From contig JAYFNB010000035.1 in assembly GCA_034933685.1 (NCBI GenBank), forward strand, positions 8,920-72,919: a stretch of DNA of 64,000 nt, read 5' to 3'. The notes under the pieces are model-generated. The model made no database searches and had not been told where the DNA came from. It worked only from the letters and a program-made list of their open reading frames with translations. Shown piece after piece: positions 1-8,188 of the stretch (positions within the stretch are counted from its first letter, which is position 1; each line of letters starts with the position of its first letter). The translations under genes and the position numbers were made by a program. The stretch is from UBA8514 sp034933685 (lineage in GTDB: Bacteria > Bacillota > Clostridia > Lachnospirales > Anaerotignaceae).

Positions 1-177
1 TGTGGCAACGGATTTTTGTATAACATGGTGCGCATAATGGCAGGTACAATAGTTCAGGTTGGTGAAGGAAAGATAAATGCAAACCAAATACCTTCCATGC
101 TTGAAGCGAAAGACCGAGAGGTTGCAGGAGTTACTTTGCCTGCACAGGGACTTACACTTGTGAAAGTTGAATATTAA
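1..177 (+). CDS. truA: tRNA pseudouridine synthase A, 3' end only
   Basis: Reading frame 1 is open from the first base to a TAA at 175-177 and gives the last 58 residues of TruA, which makes pseudouridine at positions 38-40 of tRNA anticodon arms. The family's C-terminal block is visible: GNGFLYNMVRIMAGT near the start, then AKDR and a final PAQGLTLVKVEY, close to the usual PAHGLYLxxVxY ending. The start and the catalytic Asp lie outside the window. A terminator follows directly, so the gene ends its own operon. Confidence 0.9.
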   Translation, partial: CGNGFLYNMVRIMAGTIVQVGEGKINANQIPSMLEAKDREVAGVTLPAQGLTLVKVEY

Positions 178-200
178 ACGTAAACATATATGAATAAAAT

Positions 201-237
201 AATAACTCGGAGAAATTTCTCTGGGTTATTTTTTTTT
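201..237 (+). terminator. Terminator after truA
   Basis: An inverted repeat AATAACTCGGAGAAA / TTTCTCTGGGTTATT with an almost closed loop is followed by eight T. It separates truA from the efflux operon. Confidence 0.85.
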
Positions 238-274
238 CAAAAATAATAAACTAATTGGAAAACTCTGCGTATTT

Positions 275-345
275 GTTTTATAGTAAACACATTGACATAA
301 AAACAGTTTTATTGTAAAATCTTCCAGAAGGTTTTATAGTAAAAC
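275..345 (+). promoter_or_regulatory. Promoter with three palindromic operators
   Basis: TTGACA (292-297) and TAAAAT (315-320) are 17 bases apart. Three copies of a GTTTTA-N3-TAAA palindrome lie at 275-289, 306-320 and 331-345. The third is the perfect GTTTTATAGTAAAAC, and the second covers the end of the spacer and the whole -10 box. A regulator bound here would block RNA polymerase, so the obvious ligand is the MarR-type protein encoded just downstream (autoregulation). The binding is inferred; the repeats and promoter boxes are seen. Confidence 0.75.
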
Positions 346-383
346 AAAATGCAGTAAAAATTTTATTTGAAAGGGCAAAACTA

Positions 384-863
384 ATGGTGGAAGAATATGA
401 TGAAGATATTAACCAGATTGCGTTAAAGGTTATGCAAATACAAATTTGTATGATTAGGTGGCATATGAAATATATGGCAGATATTTTCGATGTAAATGGC
501 AAAAAGGCGGACACACTTACAAGAACACAAGCAGAAATACTGAAAATTGTTGAGAGTTTAGAAAGAGTCACAGTATCTCAGCTGGGAAATATAATGCACA
601 TTTCCAAAAGCAGTATATCTATAACTGTTTCAAGGATGGAAGCTAATTGCTATATTGAAAGATACAAGGACGATGACGAAGCAGATGGAAGAAAAACGTT
701 TTTGTGTATTACTGAAAAAGGCAAAATGGCTTTGAAGGAAGTAAGCAAAAAAATGTTGGAAGGATTTTCTGTATTTTACAAAACTATGAAAGAAGAGGAT
801 AAAGAAAGTTTGAAAAATGGGATTGATTCATTTTATAAAATATGCGTAAATGAGGAGGATTAA
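384..863 (+). CDS. MarR-family transcriptional regulator
   Basis: A 159-residue winged-helix protein of MarR length. Residues about 50-110 carry the DNA-binding core: TRTQAEILKIVE, then SQLGNIMHISKSSISITVSRM as the recognition helix region, then ERYKDDDEADGRKTFLCITEKG as the beta wing with the family's Asp-x-Arg. It starts at ATG 384 after GAAAGGG. The next gene follows three bases after the stop, so it is the first gene of an operon with the RND efflux pair. It probably represses that operon through the palindromes upstream and is released by a pump substrate. The inducer cannot be read from sequence. Confidence 0.85.
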   Translation: MVEEYDEDINQIALKVMQIQICMIRWHMKYMADIFDVNGKKADTLTRTQAEILKIVESLERVTVSQLGNIMHISKSSISITVSRMEANCYIERYKDDDEADGRKTFLCITEKGKMALKEVSKKMLEGFSVFYKTMKEEDKESLKNGIDSFYKICVNEED

Positions 864-866
864 ATA

Positions 867-2213
867 ATGAATTCCAAAAATATTACTTTAGCTGTAGCTT
901 TGGCCGCAACATTGGCTTTTAGTGGGTGTACAGCAAAGAAAACCACAGGGGAACAGGTAATTAATACTATATCAGTTGAGGTTGCAACAGCACAAACGGG
1001 CACAGTAGAAACAAATTATGTATATTCCGGTAAAACTGCACCTATCGAAACAGCTAACGTGTTTAGCATAATAAGCGGAAAAGTAAAAAAGGTAAATTTT
1101 GATATTGGTGATAGCGTAAAAGAAGGCGACATACTTTTTGAAATGGATACAGAGAGCTATGAAACAAGCCTTAAAGCACAGCAAGCAAGTTATGCGGCTT
1201 CAATGGCAAATGTTTCTGCTGCACAAACTACATTGCAGACAGTTGATGGTGCATCTATGCAAATGCAAATTGAAAGTGCAAGAGTTGCAATGGAAAGTGC
1301 AAAGCTGGCAAGAGATACAGCAAAAACAGATTATGATAATAAGTCAGTGCTTTTTACACAAGGCTATATATCCCAAATAGAGATAGATTCCGTTAAAGAC
1401 TCATACACAAAAGCAGAGACATCATATAATCAGGCATTACAAACATATGAACTTACAAAAGGTCAGCTTATAGCGGAAAATACACAGAAGGCTCAGGATG
1501 CATTAAATGTAGCGCAAGCAAGCGCAAATGCATCTGCTGCACAAATGGAAAGTATTCAAAAATCCATAAGAGATGCAAAGGTTAAAAGCCCAATAAGCGG
1601 AGTTGTTACAGCAAACAATGTAACAGCAGAAACGATTCTTTCAACTTCAACTGTGCCATTTGTAATTTCAGATACATCAAAAATGATTGTTGATGTAAGC
1701 GTTTCTGAACAGATTATAAATTCACTTTCTAATGGTCAGATTGTAAATGTTAAAATAGCAGCGGCTGGTTCAGATAAATTATCTGGAAAAATTAAAACCA
1801 TTAATCCGGCGGCGAATGCAAAAGGTACATATGATGTTGAAATTGAAATTGAAAATGCGTCAGGCGCAATTAAAAGCGGTATGTTTGCAGAAGTAAGCTT
1901 TAACAAGGAAAAGGGCTATAATTCAGTTGTTTTGGATAGAGATGCAGTTGTTTCTAAAAATAATGAGGATTATGTATTCATTGAAAAAGACGGTATCGCT
2001 GTAAAAGCCAATGTAGTAATGGGTATAGATGACGGTGAAACAGTACAGATATTAGAGGGCATTAACTTAGGCGACAATGTAATTGTAAAAGGACAGACCT
2101 ATCTTAAAGAAGGTGACGTTGTTAAAGTTGTTGCAGTTGATGGCAACGCTGTAGAGTCCGTTGAAACAAATGATGGCAGCACGGTGGAGTCCACCGAAAC
2201 AAAGGGGGAATAA
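867..2213 (+). CDS. RND efflux adaptor lipoprotein (HlyD/AcrA family)
   Basis: The 448-residue protein begins with a short lipoprotein signal, hydrophobic residues 5-18 then the lipobox FSGC with Cys21 as the predicted lipidated residue. After it come a lipoyl/barrel-sandwich half (SGKVKKVNFDIGDSVKEGDILFEMD), a long alanine/glutamine-rich coiled-coil hairpin (about 105-235), and the second lipoyl half with the beta-barrel and membrane-proximal domains. This is the order in RND periplasmic adaptors. It lies between the MarR gene and the pump with 3-base gaps. It probably couples the pump to an extracytoplasmic path; no outer-membrane channel gene is nearby. ATG 867 follows GAGGAGG. Confidence 0.88.
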   Translation: MNSKNITLAVALAATLAFSGCTAKKTTGEQVINTISVEVATAQTGTVETNYVYSGKTAPIETANVFSIISGKVKKVNFDIGDSVKEGDILFEMDTESYETSLKAQQASYAASMANVSAAQTTLQTVDGASMQMQIESARVAMESAKLARDTAKTDYDNKSVLFTQGYISQIEIDSVKDSYTKAETSYNQALQTYELTKGQLIAENTQKAQDALNVAQASANASAAQMESIQKSIRDAKVKSPISGVVTANNVTAETILSTSTVPFVISDTSKMIVDVSVSEQIINSLSNGQIVNVKIAAAGSDKLSGKIKTINPAANAKGTYDVEIEIENASGAIKSGMFAEVSFNKEKGYNSVVLDRDAVVSKNNEDYVFIEKDGIAVKANVVMGIDDGETVQILEGINLGDNVIVKGQTYLKEGDVVKVVAVDGNAVESVETNDGSTVESTETKGE

Positions 2214-2216
2214 GCC

Positions 2217-5200
2217 ATGTTTTCCAAAGCATCTATTAAACGCCCCGTTACAACAGTTATGGTTATGCTTATTGTTGTTCTGGCAGGCTTAATTGGTTAC
2301 AATTCACTTAACTTGGACCTTATGCCATCAATGGATATACCAGTTGCAATTGTAAGCACAACGTATGTTGGTGCCGGCCCGGAGGAAATTGAAACACTTA
2401 TAACAAAACCGTTGGAGGAGGCATTGGGCACTGTGTCCAATGTTGATGAAATAACTTCAACATCGTCTTCAAACTCATCTATGATTATTGTTCAATTTGA
2501 AGATGACACAGATATTGACCTGGCGGCAGTTGATATGCGTGAAAAGGTTGACCTTATTAAAAGCACATTGCCAGAGGGTGCTGAAGAGCCCATGGTTTTA
2601 AAAATTGATATTAATAGTATGACGGCTATTACAGTGGGTATAAAAAGCGATACTCTTAACCTTACAGAGCTTAATACACTTACAGAAGATACACTTTCAA
2701 AAAGATTTGAAAAAATTGAAGGCGTAACATCTGTTTCAATTACAGGTGGAGTTGAAAACGAGATTGAAATTTCTGTAAATCCAGAAAAACTTCAAGGTTA
2801 TGGTGTTACCGTAGGACAAATTGCGCAGGCTTTAGCGGCAGAGAATTTAGATTATCCTGCGGGCAAAATTCAGCAGGGAACATTGAAATTACAGGTGAAA
2901 TCAGTTGGTCTTTTCAAAACTATTGATGAAATTAGGGATTTGCCTATATCCACGTCGACTGGTGGAATTATCCATATTAGAGATGTTGCGGATGTGAATA
3001 TGGTAGAAACTGAGCAGACCAGTTACGCAATTATGGATGGAGAGCCAGCGCTTATGCTTGTTATTCAAAAGCAAAGCAATGCAAACCTTGTTGAAGTTTC
3101 AGATAAGGTGAATGCAGAGATTGCAAAGGTTTGCAAAGATTATCCACAGGTATCTTTAAGTATGCTTACTGATACAGCCGATTATATTAAATTATCCGTA
3201 AATAACATTATTTCTACAGCCATTCAGGCGGCAGTTCTGGCAATTATTGTAATTTTTGTGTTCCTGCGGTCATCAAAAATGGCACTTATTGTTGGTATTT
3301 CAATTCCAACATCAATTATTGCAACCTTCGCAGTTATGTGGCTTAACGGAATGACGCTGAACATGATTAGTACAGGTGGTATTGCCATTGGTATAGGTAT
3401 GCTGGTGGATAACTCCATTGTTGTGTTGGAAAATATATTCAGCCACGCACGGCAAGGCAAGCCGATAAAGGAAGCGGCGGCGGATGGTGCAGGTGAGGTT
3501 GCAATGGCAGTTACAGCTTCAACACTTACAACAGTTGGTGTTTTTGTTCCACTTATGTTCGTTTCTGGCACTACTGGTGACATTTTTAAGGACTTATCCC
3601 TTACTATTTGCTTTGCATTAGTAGCATCTTTGGTGGTGTCCCTTACATTTATACCTATGGCGTGCAGTAAGCTGTTGAAACCAGAGCAATTTTTTGCAAA
3701 CGAAGAAAATGCTCAGCCAAAGAAGAAAAGACACTTCGCAAAGCTTTTGGATGCATGGGGCAGAGGGCTTGAAAAACTTGATTCAGGCTATAGAAAGGTG
3801 CTTTTATGGTGCCTTGTCAACAAAAAGAAGGTTGTTGCCCTTGTGTTAGCAATATTTATTGGTACGTTGGCACTTGTTCCAATTATGGGTATGGATTTTA
3901 TGCCTACAATGGATGAAGGAGTTATATCTGCAAGCATTAAATTGCCTGACGGTACAGTGCTTGAGGAAACACAAAGAGTTGTGGATGAGGTAATTACTAG
4001 AATTGAAAAAATGGATGAAGCAGAAATGTTTTATGCAACTATTGGAAGCAGTGGCATGTCTTTTAGTGCAAGTGGCACGAATATGGCTACAATAACAGTT
4101 AACCTTGTAAATAAAAAAGACAGAGATTTGTCTGCAGAGGATTTGGCTAAAAACCTTGAGGATGAATTAAAATTAATCCCAGGGTGCGAAATAACAGTAA
4201 GTGCAAGTAGTTCTGCTATGGGGTCTTACGGCGGAAGTGGCGTAACCCTTCAAATTAGCGGTGACGAAAGTGATGAATTAAGAGAAATTTCCAACAATAT
4301 AGAAAACATGATTAAGGATATTGATGGAATTACTGATATTTCAAATTCTGCTGGAGAAACTTTACCAGAAACAAAAATCACTATTAACAGAGAGAAAGCA
4401 TCAGGCTATGGAATAACATCAACCCAAATTTACAGCGCAGTAAACAATGCAATAAGCGGTAAGGTTGCAACACAGTTTAAGATAGATGGCAGTGAAATTG
4501 ATGTAAGAATTAAGCAGAAGGATGAAAGTGTTAAATACATGAATGACCTTGAAAACCTTACAATTACCACTGCTTCAGGCATTGTTATACCAATAACGGA
4601 AGTTGCAGATATAACAAAAGATGAATCTTCAGTTTCTGTAACAAGAATAAATCACCACAAATATACAGAATTAACAGCAACAGTTTATGGCAGAGATATG
4701 AATTCTGTACAAAAAGATATTGAAGCGAAGCTTAGTAATTTTGTTATGCCAGATGGATATTCGTACGAGTTTACTGGAACAACAGAGGAAATGAATGAAT
4801 CCTTTAGACAGCTTGGAATTGTACTGATTGTTGCGATACTTTTGGTTTACATGATTATGGCTAGCCAGTTTGAGTCTTTCATTTACCCATTTATAGTAAT
4901 GTTCTCTATGCCTATTGCTATAACAGGCGGTATATTTGGTTTGTTTGTAACAGGTAAATCAATTACAATTACAGCATTTATGGGCTTTATTATGTTGGTT
5001 GGTATGGTTGTAAACAATGCCATTGTTCTTATTGATGCGGCTAACCAAAATGTGGAAAAGGGCATGAGTGCATATGAAGCTATTTGCGCTGCTGGGCCAG
5101 ACCGTTTAAGGCCTATATTAATGACAACACTTACTACCGTATTGGGTATGATTCCTTTAGGGCTTGCTTTGACAGAAGGTATGGAGATGCAGCAGCCTAT

Positions 5201-5345
5201 GGCTATTTCTATTATCTTTGGTCTTTCCATTGGTACGCTTGTAACGCTTATATTTATACCAGTGCTTTATATGCTTGTGGATAAGTTAAGATTTAAAAAC
5301 ATGAAAAAAAGACTTGTTAAAAAAGAAAAAGCTTTAAATAACTGA
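2217..5345 (+). CDS. RND multidrug efflux transporter (AcrB/HAE-like)
   Basis: The 1042 residues match the normal RND length. TM1 lies in the first 30 residues after the typical start FSKASIKRPVTTVMV. A large extracytoplasmic domain follows, then TM2-6 at about 330-480, a second loop, and TM8-12 from about 860. TM4 keeps GIGMLVDNSIVVLENI with Asp398, the proton-relay residue. The partner half repeats it as MLVGMVVNNAIVLIDAAN. It should export lipophilic substrates by proton antiport with the adaptor encoded just upstream. The substrate is unknown. It is the last gene of the operon. Confidence 0.9.
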   Translation: MFSKASIKRPVTTVMVMLIVVLAGLIGYNSLNLDLMPSMDIPVAIVSTTYVGAGPEEIETLITKPLEEALGTVSNVDEITSTSSSNSSMIIVQFEDDTDIDLAAVDMREKVDLIKSTLPEGAEEPMVLKIDINSMTAITVGIKSDTLNLTELNTLTEDTLSKRFEKIEGVTSVSITGGVENEIEISVNPEKLQGYGVTVGQIAQALAAENLDYPAGKIQQGTLKLQVKSVGLFKTIDEIRDLPISTSTGGIIHIRDVADVNMVETEQTSYAIMDGEPALMLVIQKQSNANLVEVSDKVNAEIAKVCKDYPQVSLSMLTDTADYIKLSVNNIISTAIQAAVLAIIVIFVFLRSSKMALIVGISIPTSIIATFAVMWLNGMTLNMISTGGIAIGIGMLVDNSIVVLENIFSHARQGKPIKEAAADGAGEVAMAVTASTLTTVGVFVPLMFVSGTTGDIFKDLSLTICFALVASLVVSLTFIPMACSKLLKPEQFFANEENAQPKKKRHFAKLLDAWGRGLEKLDSGYRKVLLWCLVNKKKVVALVLAIFIGTLALVPIMGMDFMPTMDEGVISASIKLPDGTVLEETQRVVDEVITRIEKMDEAEMFYATIGSSGMSFSASGTNMATITVNLVNKKDRDLSAEDLAKNLEDELKLIPGCEITVSASSSAMGSYGGSGVTLQISGDESDELREISNNIENMIKDIDGITDISNSAGETLPETKITINREKASGYGITSTQIYSAVNNAISGKVATQFKIDGSEIDVRIKQKDESVKYMNDLENLTITTASGIVIPITEVADITKDESSVSVTRINHHKYTELTATVYGRDMNSVQKDIEAKLSNFVMPDGYSYEFTGTTEEMNESFRQLGIVLIVAILLVYMIMASQFESFIYPFIVMFSMPIAITGGIFGLFVTGKSITITAFMGFIMLVGMVVNNAIVLIDAANQNVEKGMSAYEAICAAGPDRLRPILMTTLTTVLGMIPLGLALTEGMEMQQPMAISIIFGLSIGTLVTLIFIPVLYMLVDKLRFKNMKKRLVKKEKALNN

Positions 5346-5473
5346 TTTTTAAGTTAAAAGGAATGAAAATGTAAGATATAACTAAAAAATACACTATGCA
5401 ATTGTTGTGTTTTAACAAAGTATATAAAAACTTTTGTTTAATTTGTAAATATTATTCTATATTTAGGATACTT

Positions 5474-5511
5474 AAAGGGTTATAATTTTATATTTTTTGG
5501 AGACCCTTTTT
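5474..5511 (+). terminator. Probable terminator of the efflux operon
   Basis: AAAGGGT and ACCCTTT form a 7-base stem with a long AT loop and a run of five T, about 130 bases after the pump gene and just before the glnA promoter. Confidence 0.5.
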
Positions 5512-5512
5512 A

Positions 5513-5541
5513 TTGACAATTACCTAAAGCCTTAGTATAAT
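5513..5541 (+). promoter_or_regulatory. glnA promoter, consensus sigma-A
   Basis: TTGACA (5513-5518), a 17-base spacer and TATAAT (5536-5541) match the consensus perfectly. Transcription should begin near 5548, only about 13 bases before the leader hairpin. A perfect promoter suggests that control comes after initiation, by attenuation. Confidence 0.85.
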
Positions 5542-5560
5542 CGATTTATAAATTTTGAAC

Positions 5561-5601
5561 GAGGGCGTCCACTATATGAAGTTGGCGTCCTCTATTTTTT
5601 T
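5561..5601 (+). terminator. Leader attenuator hairpin before glnA
   Basis: GAGGGCGTCCAC (5561-5572) pairs with GTTGGCGTCCTC (5581-5592), leaving a TATATGAA loop, with two G-U pairs and one mismatch. TATTTTTTT follows. It is an intrinsic terminator between the promoter and glnA, so full transcription of glnA needs read-through. The ANTAR protein encoded after glnA is the likely antiterminator. Confidence 0.75.
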
Positions 5602-5658
5602 ACAGAGAACGCAGGTGGACATAAACCTGATGTGAAAAATCTAAAGGGGGATTTTACG

Positions 5659-6993
5659 ATGGGATATACAAGAGATGACATAATTGACCTTGTGGTTGAA
5701 AATGACGTAAAGTTTATAAGGCTTCAATTTACAGATATATTGGGTGTGTTTAAAAATGTGGCTATTACTGTTAGTCAGTTGGAAAAAGCACTTAACAATC
5801 AGTGTATGCTAGATGGTTCATCAATTGAGGGCTTCGTTAGAATTGAAGAGTCCGATATGTATTTAAAGCCAGACCTTGATACCTTTGTTGTATTCCCTTG
5901 GAGGCCACAGCATGGGAAGGTTGCAAGATTTATCTGCGATATTTATACGCCGGATGGAAAACCTTTTGAAGGCTCACCGCGATATGTTCTGCAAAAAACC
6001 TTGAAACGTGCAGAGGCTATGGGGTATCAATTTAATGTAGGCCCAGAATGTGAGTTTTTCTTATTCCAAACGGATGATGCAGGTAAGCCTACTTTAATAC
6101 CTCACGACAACGGGTCTTACTTTGACCTTGGGCCTGTGGATATGGGCGAAAATACAAGACGTGAAATTTGCCTTACACTTGAGGATATGGGTTTTGAAAT
6201 AGAAACCAGTCATCATGAAAATGCACCTGGACAGCATGAAGTGGATTTTAGATATGAGGAGGCATTAAGAGCCGCCGACAATATTATGACGCTGAAGCTT
6301 GTTGTAAAAACAGTTGCTCAGCGCAACGGTCTTTTTGCATCCTTTATGCCAAAGCCACTAAACGGTGTGAATGGCTCTGGAATGCATGCAAATTTGTCGT
6401 TATCTAAAAATGGAAAAAATGCATTTTACGACGAGAATGACAAAAATGGATATGGTTTAAGCCTTGAAGCATACCAGTTTATGGCAGGAGTGCTTGCCCA
6501 TATGAAGGGTATGTCAGTTATCACAAATCCAATTGTAAATTCTTATAAACGAATTATTTCTGGCTTTGAAGCACCAGTGTATTTAGCATGGAGCGCGGCA
6601 AACAGAAGTCCTCTTATAAGAATACCAACCAGCAGACCAGAATCTAAAAGGATTGAGCTTAGATGTCCAGATACAGCGTGCAATCCGTACCTTGAGTTTG
6701 CAGCTATACTTTCAGCAGGTCTTGATGGTATTGAAAGAGGAATGACACCACCTCCGGCGGTTGAAGGGAATATATATGAAATGAGCGATGAGCAGAGAAA
6801 GTCCCTTGGAATTGAAAGACTTCCTAAAGATTTAGGAGAGGCAATAAACGAATTTGAAAAGGATTCACTTATTCAAGAAACCCTTGGAGAACATGTTTGT
6901 GACAAATATCTTAAAGCAAAAAAACATGAGTGGGAAGAGTATAGGTCAACAGTTACCGACTGGGAACTTAACAGATACCGTAATATTTACTGA
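5659..6993 (+). CDS. glnA: Glutamine synthetase, type I
   Basis: It makes glutamine from glutamate, ammonia and ATP in the cytoplasm. I start it at ATG 5659, eight bases after AAAGGGGG, giving 444 residues, the normal Gram-positive GSI-alpha length. An upstream in-frame GTG at 5632 lacks a good ribosome site. Visible motifs are MLDGSSIEGFVRIEESDM in the beta-grasp domain, GPECEFFLF with metal-binding glutamates, PGQHEVDFRY, NGVNGSGMHANLSLS (ATP site) and NRSPLIRIP. No adenylylation region of the enterobacterial kind is apparent. nitR follows after 37 bases and seems cotranscribed. Confidence 0.95.
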   Translation: MGYTRDDIIDLVVENDVKFIRLQFTDILGVFKNVAITVSQLEKALNNQCMLDGSSIEGFVRIEESDMYLKPDLDTFVVFPWRPQHGKVARFICDIYTPDGKPFEGSPRYVLQKTLKRAEAMGYQFNVGPECEFFLFQTDDAGKPTLIPHDNGSYFDLGPVDMGENTRREICLTLEDMGFEIETSHHENAPGQHEVDFRYEEALRAADNIMTLKLVVKTVAQRNGLFASFMPKPLNGVNGSGMHANLSLSKNGKNAFYDENDKNGYGLSLEAYQFMAGVLAHMKGMSVITNPIVNSYKRIISGFEAPVYLAWSAANRSPLIRIPTSRPESKRIELRCPDTACNPYLEFAAILSAGLDGIERGMTPPPAVEGNIYEMSDEQRKSLGIERLPKDLGEAINEFEKDSLIQETLGEHVCDKYLKAKKHEWEEYRSTVTDWELNRYRNIY

Positions 6994-7030
6994 TATCGCA
7001 GCTTACAATTAGAACCTGGAGTTGATATGG

Positions 7031-7600
7031 ATGCATAACGTAATTATCGGCTTTTCGGAGAGAAGTAAGGGTGAAGTAATTAAAGACATTGTAGTTAAAA
7101 ATGGCTTTGTTGATACTGACCTTTGCACATCTGGCGAAGAGGTACTGAGAATTGCCAACCAATATGCCGGCGGAATTGTAATTTGTGGATATAAAGTGGG
7201 AAGCATGATAAATACAGAGGTATATGAGCTGTTGCCCGACGATTTCGGTATGTTGGTGTTGTTGTCAAGAAACCAGGCTGAATTAATGGATAATCAGGAT
7301 ATTTTTAGCTTGGTATTGCCAATTAACAAGGTTGATTTAATAAGAACTGTTAACATGATTCTTGAAATAGGCAGAAAAAACTCGGGTTGCAGCAAGGCTA
7401 ATAAGCTTAAAGAAAAAGCCGTTGCACCAAAAGTTTTACGCACCGAGGATGATAAGGTTATTATTGAAAAAGCTAAGTTACTGCTTATGAATAAGTTCAA
7501 AATTACCGAGGATGCTGCTCACAGGTTTATACAAAAAAATAGCATGAACAAAGGCATGAAAATGGTTGAAACAGCTAAAATAATATTAAGAGATGATTGA
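7031..7600 (+). CDS. nitR: ANTAR-domain antitermination regulator (NitR-like)
   Basis: A 189-residue protein with an N-terminal response-regulator-like domain (1-115) and a C-terminal ANTAR RNA-binding domain (about 136-189: AKLLLMNKFKITEDAAHRFIQ then NKGMKMVETAKIIL). The receiver looks inactive: where the phospho-acceptor Asp should end strand 3 it has IVICGYKVGS, and the usual K-P pair is also altered. It may therefore respond to protein contact rather than phosphorylation. NitR proteins downstream of glnA are known in solventogenic clostridia as antiterminators of nitrogen genes. The targets here would be the hairpins before glnA, amt and gltB. ATG 7031 sits nine bases after CTGGAG. Confidence 0.8.
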   Translation: MHNVIIGFSERSKGEVIKDIVVKNGFVDTDLCTSGEEVLRIANQYAGGIVICGYKVGSMINTEVYELLPDDFGMLVLLSRNQAELMDNQDIFSLVLPINKVDLIRTVNMILEIGRKNSGCSKANKLKEKAVAPKVLRTEDDKVIIEKAKLLLMNKFKITEDAAHRFIQKNSMNKGMKMVETAKIILRDD

Positions 7601-7611
7601 TATGTCAAGGT

Positions 7612-7640
7612 GGGCATACCTGTAAATGACGGGTGTGCCC
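7612..7640 (+). terminator. Hairpin ending the glnA-nitR operon
   Basis: GGGCATACCTGT and ACGGGTGTGCCC pair over 12 bases with two G-U pairs around an AAATG loop. The following bases are AT-rich but hold no immediate T run; seven T occur about 20 bases later. It may end transcription or only stabilise the 3' end. Confidence 0.55.
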
Positions 7641-7738
7641 ATTATATTATGTAAAAATAACTTTTTTTAATACGTAAAAAGAGTTAATATATATGCAACT
7701 ATTAATTTTTTAAATATGTAGGGGAAGGAATGAAAAAT

Positions 7739-8077
7739 ATGAAAAAATTAGAAATAATTATCAAAAGCGAAAAGCTTGAGGAGCTTAAAACGGCACTTAA
7801 CGAGCTTGGTGTAACCGGTATGATGCTTACAAACATAATGGGTTTTGGTAATCAAAAAGGATACACCCAAATTTACAGAGGTGCCAAGTACACGGTTAAC
7901 CTTTTGCCTAAGGTTAAAGTGGAAACTGTTGTTTGCAATGAGATTTACGAGCAGGTGCTTACAAAAGTGCAGGAGACTGTTACAACAGGCAATATTGGTG
8001 ACGGAAAGATTTTTGTTTATGAAGTGGCAGAGGCTGTTCGTATTAGAACAGGCGAAAGAGGGAAAGACGCAATTTAA
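7739..8077 (+). CDS. Nitrogen regulatory P-II protein (GlnB/GlnK family)
   Basis: P-II trimers bind ATP/ADP and 2-oxoglutarate and gate ammonium transporters and other nitrogen proteins. I choose ATG 7739, ten bases after GGGGAAGG, over the ATG at 7730 that touches the ribosome site. This gives 112 residues and places the T-loop tyrosine of RGAKY at position 51, the family number. Also visible are GFGNQKGYTQIYRG (T-loop), LLPKVKVE and the C-terminal signature TGNIGDGKIFVYEVAEAVRIRTGE. It lies 111 bases before amt, typical of a glnK-amt pair, with an attenuator between them. Confidence 0.92.
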   Translation: MKKLEIIIKSEKLEELKTALNELGVTGMMLTNIMGFGNQKGYTQIYRGAKYTVNLLPKVKVETVVCNEIYEQVLTKVQETVTTGNIGDGKIFVYEVAEAVRIRTGERGKDAI

Positions 8078-8122
8078 GGTATTATTTTAAATGAATATTG
8101 TAGGAAACAGTTATTATCAATG

Positions 8123-8166
8123 GGGATGATTACTTTGGAAAAAACCAAAGAATTCATCCCTTTTTT
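8123..8166 (+). terminator. Attenuator hairpin between P-II gene and amt
   Basis: GGGATGA (8123-8129) pairs with TCATCCC (8154-8160). Inside it CTTTGG and CCAAAG pair around six A. Six T follow at once, and the amt ribosome site starts about ten bases later. It should reduce amt expression relative to the P-II gene unless anti-terminated. No separate amt promoter is obvious. Confidence 0.75.
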
Positions 8167-8188
8167 ATTTTATTAGGGGGTTATTTTT

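Noticed and set aside
3224..3583. A 119-codon minus-strand frame inside the RND gene
   Set aside because: It is antisense to TM4-6 of the pump with Ala/Ile/Pro bias typical of antisense membrane codons, and there is no start context.
5542..5658. T-box or glutamine riboswitch in the glnA leader
   Set aside because: The leader before the hairpin is too short for a T-box, there is no AGGGUGGNACCGCG-like sequence, and the conserved blocks of the glutamine riboswitches are absent.
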